Of a DNA stretch of 64,000 nt, positions 1 to 7,524 are shown piece after piece (position 1 is the stretch's first letter; each line of letters opens with the position of its first letter). The DNA lies in NCBI RefSeq assembly GCF_022533585.1, contig NZ_CP092827.1, positions 3,698,001-3,762,000 on the forward strand. The letters are read 5' to 3'. The notes beneath the pieces are model-generated. The model searched no databases, was not told the DNA's origin, and saw only the letters and a list, made by a program, of their open reading frames with translations. The position numbers and the translations under genes are program-made. The stretch comes from Pseudomonas sp. LS.1a. Lineage in GTDB: Bacteria > Pseudomonadota > Gammaproteobacteria > Pseudomonadales > Pseudomonadaceae.

Positions 1-259
1 GCAGGTGAACGGTGTTGAATGGCAGCAGGATCCGCTTGCTACCGTTGACTACCAGCCCCGAAGTACCCCGCTCGCCCGCCGGCACCAGCGCAAGAGTTTC
101 TCCGTCCTTCTCGACCTGCACGGTCACCGTGGTCACGCCCTCCTCCTCGAACAGCCCCAGTTCGGCAAGGCGCCCAGGCACGAAAGGCTGCTCGTTGATC
201 GCCACAGTAAGCGCAGGAACCGAGAAAGCGTTGTCTTCAAAAATATCGATGTCAGCCAT
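1..259 (-). CDS. Major capsid protein, lambda gpE family (N-terminal part, runs off left edge)
   Basis: The first 86 codons of a leftward gene start at an ATG preceded by GGAGGGCCTTC, a strong ribosome binding site. The protein begins MADIDIFEDNAF and continues with an SVPALT...NEQPFVPGRL stretch, typical of the N-terminus of lambda gpE-type major head proteins. It lies directly downstream of the decoration protein, as in lambda (order D then E). It should form the icosahedral shell. Only about a quarter of the expected length of roughly 340 residues is present because of the window edge. The family call rests on the N-terminal sequence and gene order. Confidence 0.85.
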   Translation of the reverse strand, partial: MADIDIFEDNAFSVPALTVAINEQPFVPGRLAELGLFEEEGVTTVTVQVEKDGETLALVPAGERGTSGLVVNGSKRILLPFNTVHL

Positions 260-276
260 GAAGGCCCTCCAGAAAT

Positions 277-301
277 GCAAAACCCCGCACTAGGCGGGGC
301 T
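277..301 (-). terminator. GC hairpin with T-run between decoration and capsid genes
   Basis: On the minus strand a stem CCCCGC/GCGGGG with a 5-nt loop is followed by TTTTG. It sits between the gpD stop codon and the gpE ribosome binding site, inside the late operon, so it may attenuate, protect or process the mRNA rather than end the operon. Confidence 0.5.
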
Positions 302-321
302 GTAAAAGGGTTGGCTCGCTG

Positions 322-669
322 TCAGCGAACGATGATGAATTGCGCCGCCAGGGCTTTCTCGGCATCGAGATCGAGGCCGGTCAGCAGCCCCTCGCTCACC
401 TCGGCCAAGCGCACTACCGCGCGCCCGCGCCGGGCTACGTCCGATTCGCCAACGGACGCAAACAAGATGCACTTGGCCGTCTCGCTGCCGTCAGCGGCCT
501 CTGGGTTGTACGGAGCGAATTGGCCGGAGGCAGTGAGCTGCCCAAGAAGCTGGCCGGCTACCAAGGCAGCACCAGGCGCCAGCTCAATGACTTCGCGGGA
601 GATCTTTCCTGCGCCCTCGGACAGCAGGAATTCACCGGCATGCACCGGTTCCACATAGGTTTTGCTCAT
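322..669 (-). CDS. Head decoration protein, lambda gpD family
   Basis: This is a 115-residue protein starting MSKTYVEPVHAGEFLLSEG. Family members trimerise on the outside of the expanded phage capsid and stabilise it against DNA pressure. Length, alanine/glycine-rich beta composition and position between the prohead protease and the capsid gene match lambda gpD-like proteins. I chose the internal ATG at 669 over an upstream in-frame ATG because the extra 18 residues overlap the protease gene and look non-native, and the family normally starts near this point. It lies 2 nt downstream of the protease stop, so it is probably translationally coupled. Confidence 0.8.
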   Translation of the reverse strand: MSKTYVEPVHAGEFLLSEGAGKISREVIELAPGAALVAGQLLGQLTASGQFAPYNPEAADGSETAKCILFASVGESDVARRGRAVVRLAEVSEGLLTGLDLDAEKALAAQFIIVR

Positions 670-671
670 GC

Positions 672-1829
672 TTAGGCTCCTTTGCCGGTGCGTTGTTGAG
701 CGGCCTGCCGTCGCGCAGACCAAATGTTGCTGGGGTTTGGAAGCTTCGCCTGGACTGCCTCAGGCTCATCGGCAGCTGGTGGAAGGGTGTTGTCGATCTC
801 GAAGCCCTTGCCCGAGCCGACCAGCTTGTCGAACAGCCGCGCCCGAACCACGGTCGCGTCCAGGCCAGCGCCGACATATTCGACCGCCATCTCGGGCAAG
901 CGCGCCGCTACGCAGAGGTCTCGCACGGCTTTGGCGCGAGTCAACGCTGCCTGGACCGTGGCTTCGTCGGCCAGCTTGGTCGATGCGATCAGCGGTTCGA
1001 CCAGGTTGCTGATGCCCGCTTTCGCACAAGCCTGGGTGATCATCAATGCCAACGCCGTCGAGTTAGCCGTGCTGGGAGCTGGGGGCTCATCGACCGGAGC
1101 GGGCTCGCTCGGGGTTTCTGGATCGGCCTGGCTGGCCTGGAGCTGATCCAACAACGCCTGCGGGGTATTTCGGTACCGCGCCAGAGTGGCCCCCTGCCCC
1201 AAGCAAGCCTGGACCTTGATGCCGTTGCCGATCTCGTCGGCCAGGCCCAGGTCCAGTGCCTCCTGGGCGGTGAGCCAGGTTTCCGCATCGACCAGACGCC
1301 GCAGTTCAGCGTCATCGACATTCGGCGCCTTGGCCTTGTAAGCAGCGATCATGGCCTCGAGCGCCTGGTCGAGAACATCCGCCACGCGCCGAAGGTCCTC
1401 GGCATCGCCGCCTACCCAGGTGTAGGGGTTGTGGATCATCAGCATGGCATTCGATGCCATCACCACGCGGTGCGCACCACATACCGCCACGCTGCCAGCA
1501 CTGGCCGCCAGGGCATCGACCCGGCCGGTGCAGCGCTCACCCAGCCGGCTCAGTGCATTGTGAATCGCGAGGCCTTCGAACAGATCACCCCCGTTGGTAT
1601 TGAAGGCCACCACCACTTCCGAAACGCCATCGTCCACCGCCTTGAGGTCTTGAATGAACTGGTTCGCGGTAATGCCCCATGCGCCAATCTCGCCGTATAC
1701 ATAGACTTCGATCACCTTGGCCCCGGCCTCGCCCTCCGCGGCTGCAGCGATCTTGTACCAGTGCCCATCCTCGACCTGCGGCATGGGCTTGGCCTTGTTG
1801 AAGATGCGGAACGGCATCAACGGTTTCAT
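672..1829 (-). CDS. Prohead protease, ClpP/S49-type (lambda gpC-like)
   Basis: A 385-residue head maturation protease that would cleave scaffold and itself inside the procapsid. Residues about 38-215 form a ClpP/crotonase-type fold: a substrate-strand motif NTNGGDLFEG near 77-86, a probable nucleophile Ser110 in LAASAGS, catalytic His133 in MLMIHNP and an Asp near 181 in VDAETWLTAQEA. Residues about 216-385 form a Pro/Ala/Glu-rich linker and a helical tail, which in lambda-type phages is the region that also encodes the scaffold from an internal start; that role here is inferred. The ATG overlaps the portal stop codon by 4 nt, implying coupled translation. Confidence 0.87.
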   Translation of the reverse strand: MKPLMPFRIFNKAKPMPQVEDGHWYKIAAAAEGEAGAKVIEVYVYGEIGAWGITANQFIQDLKAVDDGVSEVVVAFNTNGGDLFEGLAIHNALSRLGERCTGRVDALAASAGSVAVCGAHRVVMASNAMLMIHNPYTWVGGDAEDLRRVADVLDQALEAMIAAYKAKAPNVDDAELRRLVDAETWLTAQEALDLGLADEIGNGIKVQACLGQGATLARYRNTPQALLDQLQASQADPETPSEPAPVDEPPAPSTANSTALALMITQACAKAGISNLVEPLIASTKLADEATVQAALTRAKAVRDLCVAARLPEMAVEYVGAGLDATVVRARLFDKLVGSGKGFEIDNTLPPAADEPEAVQAKLPNPSNIWSARRQAAQQRTGKGA

Positions 1830-3319
1830 GTTTTCCCCTTCTCGTCGGGCTCATCCGGCTCATCCGTAATGGCCGACAAGCTGCTGTAGTTGAGGCCCAG
1901 GTCCTTGGCCCGGGCGATATCTGCGGCGTTCTCTTCGTCCACGATTTCCGCATCTGTGCCGGAGCGCAGGCACATCTCCGTGCGCGAGGCGAAACCCGCC
2001 CCCACCTCGAGCATCCGCGACTGAACGTCTTGAACGGGATGGATGTAGGCCCAGCCCTGTGGCACCCACCGGGTGCGCAAGTACTCACGCCGCCGCAGGA
2101 CGTAGTCTTCCAGTTCCAACGCCCCGGCCAGCACCGCCATGTCCATCCATGCGGCTCGCACAGGGCGACACAACTGGTGGACATACACCTGGAACTGCAA
2201 CTGCTCCAAGCGGCGGCGGAACTCGGTGAGCACCACGCGAATCGCCCGGTCGTTTACGTCGCGCATGTCGCCAGTCATCAGCTCATAAGGCAGGCCCGCC
2301 CCTGCAGCTGCAGCCATGAGCTGCTGCCGCATGAAGTCTGGGTAGTTGTTGCCGCCATCGGGCGGGTCGGAGAATTCCACCTGTTCCCCCGGCCCGAGCT
2401 CCTGCATAGTGCCGGGCTCCAATGCCACCATCGGCGTGAACGCATCTCGGTCATGGACAACCGGTGCGCCAGTGAGCATGTCCATCGGCGGATGCCCCGG
2501 CCCTTCCGGCGCGGGCTTGCGAACGAAGCCCGCGAACAGGTTCGCCACTTCCTGGCGAAACAGCACTGCGTCGTCGTAGTTGTCCAGGCTCCGCAGACGT
2601 TTCAGGATCGGCGCGAGCCGAGGCACACCACGTAACTGGCCTGGTTCCAAGGGCTCGAAGATGTGCAACATCTGCTCGGCCGGGACGCGCACTAGAGGGT
2701 TGTAGCCGGCATTGAGCGAGGCCTTGTCGCTTGGGTGGTTGCGGTAGCACCAGTAAGCAACGCGCCGCCCTATGCTGTTGAACTCGATCCCGGCGCGGAT
2801 GACGTTGCCGGACCGCGTCACTTCGAACTTGTCGTGCGGGACGAATTCAGGTGCAAGGCACTGCACCTGCAGCGGGACCGCCAGTCCATCCTCCAGCCGG
2901 CGTGGCCGCAAGCGGACGAAACACTCACCTGATTGCTCGACCGTCCGCGCTACCAGCGCCTGCTGGCCGTAAAAGTCGGTGCGCTCATCCGCATCCGATT
3001 CGTCCACCCAATCCTCCCACAGCACCTGCATGGCCTTTCGCAGCGCCTTGTCGAGCAAGCGCGGTTGAGGCGTGATGCCGGTACCGATCAGGTTGCTGAC
3101 CCGTTTGTCGATGATGTTGCCCGCATACGGGTCGTTGCGCACCGCAGCCCGCGAGCGCGAACGCAGGTTGCGCAGGGCTGGCATGATCAGGCTGTTTGGC
3201 CCCGTATCAGGGGCATCCCAGTTAGAGGAGCGCCGCCCTTCGGCGGCGCCCTCGTAGCTGGCCTTGATGCGCTCCGGCACCAGCAGGCCAGAGCGTGTGG
3301 AGATATAGCGACCGCTCAC
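1826..3319 (-). CDS. Phage portal protein, lambda gpB family
   Basis: At 497 residues this matches the length of lambda-family portal proteins, which form the dodecameric DNA entry ring at one capsid vertex and dock the terminase. The N-terminal half contains an arginine-rich stretch (ALRNLRSRSRAAVRND) followed by YAGNIIDKRVSNLIGTGI, characteristic of this family, and the middle carries a conserved GQLRGVPRLAPILKRL segment. It overlaps the gpW-like gene upstream and the protease gene downstream by 4 nt each, as expected for a tightly packed head operon. No frameshift or truncation is visible. Confidence 0.92.
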   Translation of the reverse strand: MSGRYISTRSGLLVPERIKASYEGAAEGRRSSNWDAPDTGPNSLIMPALRNLRSRSRAAVRNDPYAGNIIDKRVSNLIGTGITPQPRLLDKALRKAMQVLWEDWVDESDADERTDFYGQQALVARTVEQSGECFVRLRPRRLEDGLAVPLQVQCLAPEFVPHDKFEVTRSGNVIRAGIEFNSIGRRVAYWCYRNHPSDKASLNAGYNPLVRVPAEQMLHIFEPLEPGQLRGVPRLAPILKRLRSLDNYDDAVLFRQEVANLFAGFVRKPAPEGPGHPPMDMLTGAPVVHDRDAFTPMVALEPGTMQELGPGEQVEFSDPPDGGNNYPDFMRQQLMAAAAGAGLPYELMTGDMRDVNDRAIRVVLTEFRRRLEQLQFQVYVHQLCRPVRAAWMDMAVLAGALELEDYVLRRREYLRTRWVPQGWAYIHPVQDVQSRMLEVGAGFASRTEMCLRSGTDAEIVDEENAADIARAKDLGLNYSSLSAITDEPDEPDEKGKT

Positions 3320-3522
3320 AAGCCCTTACCTCCGTGATAGAGCCGAACCACGCGAGAGCGGCGACCAGCTGCCTGGGCCAGCTCGGTGCGGATCAGATCG
3401 CGGGCCTTGATGAGTTCGTCCACGGTCCGATATTCGACGGTGCGGTCGCTGTAGCGAACGATACGTTCGCCACGGGCAATCGCACCTTCGACAGCCGCGA
3501 GGTGTGCCTGGGTGTATGCCAT
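3316..3522 (-). CDS. Head-tail joining protein, gpW family
   Basis: A 68-residue basic protein, MAYTQAHLAAVEGAIARGER at the start, with a central YSDRTVEYRTVDELIKARDLI segment typical of the gpW-like fold (two helices and a beta hairpin). Such proteins cap the portal after packaging and provide the platform for tail attachment. It sits between terminase large subunit and portal, exactly where lambda W lies between A and B, and its stop overlaps the portal start by 4 nt. The identification rests on size, motif and position together. Confidence 0.85.
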   Translation of the reverse strand: MAYTQAHLAAVEGAIARGERIVRYSDRTVEYRTVDELIKARDLIRTELAQAAGRRSRVVRLYHGGKGL

Positions 3523-3523
3523 G

Positions 3524-5557
3524 TCAGCGTCTCTTCAGATAGCCACTGCTTGAGCTGCGGCGTTGCATTGGTTGAGGTGCCGGACGAGGCGGCGTTGGCG
3601 AGGCCGTAGGAGCGGGCCGGACTGGGCGCGGAGCCGGTAATTGCGACTCGACTTGAGCATCATCGTCGTCATCATCTTGCTCAACGGCCGACGGCTTTAC
3701 TGGTGTTGGCTCCTCGAACAGGTTCGCCTGGGCCAAGGCTTGGCGCAGCTTCTCCCAGTCCTGCTCGCCGTAACGATGCAGTCCGAGGTAATTCGCCATG
3801 GCCAGGTTGTAAACCATGAGGTCGAGCGCCTCGTTGCGGTCGGCCTTACCCTTGACCCACTCGATTCGCTTGTACCCTTTCACATAGCGGGCGATCTTGC
3901 GTTCAGCCACGCACTGCTGGAAGAACTCATCAGGCAGATCCCTCGGGAAATGCAGCGCACCAGGACCCGACTCGAAGCTGTAACGGTTGTAGATCCAATC
4001 CTTAGCGGTATCGGTACCAACCATCCACAGCTCGGCGCCGTTGCGTTCGGTCTGGCCCTTCCAGGTGACATCCACCAGAGAGGGCCGCTGGGCAATCACG
4101 GGCTTGCCCGGCTTACTCGCTCCCTTCAGCGCAAAGATGTTGCGCCAACGGCGTACACGGGTGAACTGGTAGACCTCATGGGTGTGATGACCACCAGAGT
4201 CGATACCGACAGCCAGGATGCCCAGGCTAACGCCGCTTGGATGGCGGTACCGGACCTTCAATCTCTCGTCCAGCAGATCCCACGTACGCTGGTCAGCCGG
4301 ATCGCCAGGAATAACCTGGTGATCAATGACCCACCGCTCCATGCCAGCACCGTAGCCCACCGTCATCGCCTCCAGACGGTTGGCTTGAACGTCGACGGCG
4401 CCAGTGATCACCAGCACGCCAACAGGCACGGTACCGAGGACATAATCCTCCTGCAGCGCTCGTGCCTGCAGGACTTCGGCCTTGGTCTGCTCGACCGCAC
4501 TGTCCCATACCTTCGCCAAGCGTGTGTTGTAGAACACCTGCATGGGCTCAAGGTCGCCTCGGTCCTGGGCACGCTTGGCCTTCTCGAATTGCTTGGCCAG
4601 ATCCGCCCATGAAGTCCAACCGAGCGGGGCATACAGAGCATTGAGGTGGAAACCAACCGTTTCACCGTCGCCCTTTGCGTGTGAGCGCCATTCCCCTTGG
4701 GCGAGCATCTCGCCCTTGTGGTGCTCCTCGATCAGTACATCGCAATCAGGTGAGGAGCACTTATAGTGGACGGTCTGGAAGTCAGCGGAATACAGCAGAC
4801 GCTCCCACTCCAGCACCTGCATATGACCGCAGGTTGGACAGGGCACGTAGTAATACCGCTGGTCGCTGGTCTCAAACAGATCAGCAATGCGTGAGGCACC
4901 CTTGATGGTCGGCGAGCTAGAGAAGTAGAACTTGGCATTGCGTCCAAAGGTACTGCCCCGCGTCTCTGCAAGATCGACGGGGTCACCTTCTTCATCGACG
5001 TCCACGTCCCAGCGGTCAATTTCATCGCCGTAGATGTATCGCGCAGCAAGCTCGGCCAGGTTGGAGGCCGAACCAGCGGTGGTAGCGTACAGCGTGCCGC
5101 CCTCGAACTCTTTGGTATCCATGGTGTTGCGGGCATCCCGGGATCGTGAAGCCGCCACACGCGCCTTCAATTCAGGCGTTGCGGCGATCGTCTTACCGAT
5201 CCGGGCCGACACCCGCTTGGCCAGGGCCAGGCTGGGCAGCAACGTCAGGATGTTGGAAGGTGCCATGTGGATCAGCGCCCCAATCCAGTTCAGGGCTATC
5301 TGCGTTTTCATCAGCTGCGAGGCGACCATCGTAATGACGCGCTTGCAGGGGTGCGCTGGCGAGAGGCAGCGCATGGGTTCACGGGCATACGGCGTCCGTG
5401 CTGTGCGGTATTTGCCGGGCTCGGCTGCACCGGTATCACGCGGGATCCGCATGTACTCGTCAGCCCATTCATCAACCCACAATTCAGGGTCGGGCGTTAG
5501 CCCCCGGCCATACGCTTCGCGGTACACCTTCGCACCGTCCGCGTATCCGGTGGGCAT
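3524..5557 (-). CDS. Terminase large subunit, lambda gpA (GpA) family
   Basis: A 677-residue packaging ATPase/nuclease. The ATPase domain has a variant Walker A at 79-85 (SQLMKT, with Lys84) and a Walker B at about 175-179 (YIYGDE). A CxxC...CxxxxC zinc-binding pair follows near 228-260 (CPTCGH and CSSPDC). The C-terminal half carries the nuclease domain beginning around VDVQANRLEAMTVGYG. The end is low complexity, with a run of aspartates followed by a Pro/Ala/Arg-rich tail, probably a flexible portal-binding extension. It would cut concatemeric phage DNA and drive it into the prohead. It is 4 nt downstream of the small subunit. Confidence 0.93.
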   Translation of the reverse strand: MPTGYADGAKVYREAYGRGLTPDPELWVDEWADEYMRIPRDTGAAEPGKYRTARTPYAREPMRCLSPAHPCKRVITMVASQLMKTQIALNWIGALIHMAPSNILTLLPSLALAKRVSARIGKTIAATPELKARVAASRSRDARNTMDTKEFEGGTLYATTAGSASNLAELAARYIYGDEIDRWDVDVDEEGDPVDLAETRGSTFGRNAKFYFSSSPTIKGASRIADLFETSDQRYYYVPCPTCGHMQVLEWERLLYSADFQTVHYKCSSPDCDVLIEEHHKGEMLAQGEWRSHAKGDGETVGFHLNALYAPLGWTSWADLAKQFEKAKRAQDRGDLEPMQVFYNTRLAKVWDSAVEQTKAEVLQARALQEDYVLGTVPVGVLVITGAVDVQANRLEAMTVGYGAGMERWVIDHQVIPGDPADQRTWDLLDERLKVRYRHPSGVSLGILAVGIDSGGHHTHEVYQFTRVRRWRNIFALKGASKPGKPVIAQRPSLVDVTWKGQTERNGAELWMVGTDTAKDWIYNRYSFESGPGALHFPRDLPDEFFQQCVAERKIARYVKGYKRIEWVKGKADRNEALDLMVYNLAMANYLGLHRYGEQDWEKLRQALAQANLFEEPTPVKPSAVEQDDDDDDAQVESQLPAPRPVRPAPTASPTPPRPAPQPMQRRSSSSGYLKRR

Positions 5558-5561
5558 AGGT

Positions 5562-6143
5562 TCAGCTCTGTGTCATGGCTTGGTTGAGATCGGCGCCGCT
5601 CATCTTGGCCGCGTCTTCGAAGACTTGGCGGAAGGCGCCCGTCAGGCGTTTTTCGATTTCCCAGGAATCGCTCATGCCCGCCAGCTCGGCAGCGAGCTGC
5701 GGAGCAAGACCGAACATCAGGTCTCGGAGCGTACGGCCAGCTGCGAAAGCGGCGTCTTCCACCGCCTTGCGCTCAACCAGGTTGCCCTGAACTTTGTTGA
5801 ACTCCGCCTCGGCTAGCTGGGCAAGGTAGAACTCGCGATGCGCCCTTGCCTTCTGGAAGTCCAGGCCCTTGCCTGGCTGCTGGACCAGTGGCTGCACCGC
5901 AGGTGTGTCGCCGCCTGGTTGTAGGTGGCTGCGCACATCCCGCTCCACCCGGTTTTCTTCATGCCGGGCCGCGACGGCTGCCTTGCTGGGATCGGCTGAC
6001 TCGGCCAGTAGCGCCTCAGTGGCCACAACATCGACCTTGCCGTCGTCCGCGAGTACCAAGCGGTCCTGGCTGGCCAGTTTGGAAACGTAGGATTTCGACC
6101 ATCCGCGTCGGGCGGCGAACTCCGATTTGGTCAAGTAGATCAT
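5562..6143 (-). CDS. Terminase small subunit (DNA-binding packaging protein)
   Basis: A 193-residue protein immediately upstream of the terminase large subunit. Residues 3-35 (YLTKSEFAARRGWSKSYVSKLASQDRLV) read as a winged-helix/MerR-like DNA-binding motif of the kind used by Nu1-type small subunits to recognise cos. The rest is helical and charged, with LDFQKARAHREFYLAQLAEAEFN suggesting an oligomerisation coiled coil. I use the ATG at 6143; a TTG two codons upstream is also open but neither has a strong ribosome binding site. The role is supported by motif and by position; the exact family is less certain. Confidence 0.8.
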   Translation of the reverse strand: MIYLTKSEFAARRGWSKSYVSKLASQDRLVLADDGKVDVVATEALLAESADPSKAAVAARHEENRVERDVRSHLQPGGDTPAVQPLVQQPGKGLDFQKARAHREFYLAQLAEAEFNKVQGNLVERKAVEDAAFAAGRTLRDLMFGLAPQLAAELAGMSDSWEIEKRLTGAFRQVFEDAAKMSGADLNQAMTQS

Positions 6144-6303
6144 GCTCAAAAGTCCAGTTCACCCAATTGATTCAAGGGGTTAACCAGTTCACCGCAGTTC
6201 ACTAAGCTGGTAAACCTCCCGCTAACGAAGAGCCGCGGGTTTCCCGTCCCGTACCCCGGCCAAGTCGCCAGGGTCCCCGGCCTCCGCCGTATTTCCGACC
6301 GGT

Positions 6304-6651
6304 TCACTGACCTGGCTCGCCACTGCGTGGCGGCATCTCGCACACTCCCAGGCGCTTGGCGGCCCAGCGCTCGTACAAGCCGATGGCGACATCGGCACCA
6401 GCCATTGCGGTCAGGCAACCGAATGCCGCCGAAGCCCAAATCGATGCGCCGGCGGAGTACAGCAACATGATCGTTGCCATCCCGCAGACCACGCAGGCTC
6501 CGGACCGCAAGGCGATACGCCGAACCAGCGCCCAGCCACGAACACCCGCCTTGTCCGCTCGCCACATCTCGCCAGATACCCCACCGACCAGGGCGAGAGT
6601 GATCACGAGCCAGACCGGCATCTCGGCAAGCGCTTGTTGTTCGTTCGTCAT
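6304..6651 (-). CDS. Phage holin
   Basis: A 115-residue small membrane protein, starting MTNEQQALAEMPVWLVITLAL. It shows three probable membrane segments (about 12-29, 47-66 and 68-88) separated by short charged loops, the arrangement of class I holins, and a hydrophilic basic C-terminus. Holins open the inner membrane at a set time so that endolysin can reach the wall. The ATG at 6651 follows GGGGAACGGG; an upstream in-frame extension crosses a terminator hairpin and is not credible. Here the holin lies just upstream of terminase rather than with an endolysin, which is not visible in the window. Confidence 0.72.
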   Translation of the reverse strand: MTNEQQALAEMPVWLVITLALVGGVSGEMWRADKAGVRGWALVRRIALRSGACVVCGMATIMLLYSAGASIWASAAFGCLTAMAGADVAIGLYERWAAKRLGVCEMPPRSGEPGQ

Positions 6652-6666
6652 CCCGTTCCCCAAATG

Positions 6667-6694
6667 CAAAAAACCCGGCGCGGTGGCCGGGTTT
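6667..6694 (-). terminator. Rho-independent terminator upstream of holin
   Basis: On the minus strand CCCGGC/GCCGGG arms with a 6-nt loop are followed by seven T. It separates the early leftward genes from the holin and head genes, and is a natural target for an antiterminator acting on the late operon. Confidence 0.7.
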
Positions 6695-7161
6695 GCTGTG
6701 TTTGGCGAGCTGCTTTCTGCGCCCGCACGTCTCGAAGATGGGTACTTTTTACAGGTCGATTCCGGTGGCAGCAAGCAAGTTTTAATGCCACCCGACAATA
6801 AGGGGGAAATGCCTAGGGAATGTCTGGAAAATGTCGGGGGAATACACCACTCCGGCTTAGCTTCACTTCGGCGCTGCCCCACAGGTCCCAAAGGGTGCGG
6901 TGATGGTGGGACTTGTTGAGCCCTTGAAAATCAAGGGCTGTCCCACTGTCTAACTGTTTTAACCCTTTCCCGTGTAAAGAGAGAGATTAAAAGCACGCTG
7001 CGCGCAACGCGCGCGTAACGCGCTGCATACGCCCTATGTGCGCGCCTTCGTGCGAGTGGTGGGACGGTGGGACAGCCCGCGAATAGCGCGGGCTTGAGCT
7101 TGGACCACCTGCAAAAAACGTGGTAGTCCAGTGGTTGGACGGTGGGACCATGCGTGGCGGA
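6695..7161. repeat. Non-coding region with repeated GTGGGAC motifs (possible replication or late-control region)
   Basis: No credible gene is seen. The stretch holds GTGGGAC at 6906, 7059, 7067 and 7142 and its complement GTCCCAC at 6940; the 6906/6940 pair brackets an inner palindrome (AGCCCTTGA/TCAAGGGCT). The copies at 7059 and 7067 are direct repeats 8 bp apart. A GCGC-rich palindromic patch (7009-7024) and a GCCCGCG/CGCGGGC hairpin (7075-7092) lie between. It follows the replication genes and precedes the holin, so it may carry a replication origin or the late promoter; both are inferences. Confidence 0.5.
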
Positions 7162-7524
7162 TCATGCAGCTCGCCCCATGAGCAAGCCTGCGATGCAGAC
7201 GTGCGCCTCATGCAAGCGCTTGTAGTACGTGTCCCGGCTACACCCACAGTGGCGGTACTTCTGGTACAGCTCACTGTCGGCGTTGCAGTAATGCTCAGAG
7301 ACTACCAGGTAGAGCTCCGGTGCCAGATGCTTGTTCACGATGATCTCGATGTCCGCAGACTCGTCCAGCAGCACCTTGCTGCCTCGAGTACCACGGACAA
7401 GATCACCCTTACACTCAATCAACAGGCCGAGCATGCTACCAACACCGCCTGCCGAATGACAGGGCTCAGGTGCATGAAGCTCTTGAGCCCACAACTTCAG
7501 CATCTCATCGATATGTTTGATCAA
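7162..7524 (-). CDS. Putative late-gene regulator (Q-like position)
   Basis: A 120-residue protein beginning (M)IKHIDEMLKLWAQEL. It starts at a TTG that shares TTGA with the stop codon of the upstream replication gene and is preceded by AAGGAGG seven nt away, which decides the start. The C-terminal part (YQKYRHCGCSRDTYYKRLHEAHV) looks like a helix-turn-helix-type DNA-binding segment with two cysteines. Being the last early gene before a terminator and the late genes, it occupies the place of lambdoid antiterminator Q. I do not recognise the family by sequence with confidence, so the role is inferred mainly from position. Confidence 0.5.
   Translation of the reverse strand: MIKHIDEMLKLWAQELHAPEPCHSAGGVGSMLGLLIECKGDLVRGTRGSKVLLDESADIEIIVNKHLAPELYLVVSEHYCNADSELYQKYRHCGCSRDTYYKRLHEAHVCIAGLLMGRAA

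Noticed and set aside
6146..6565. 139-codon minus-strand frame between holin and terminase
   Set aside because: Most of it overlaps the holin in another frame; the composition is Arg/Gly-rich and the start has no ribosome binding site.
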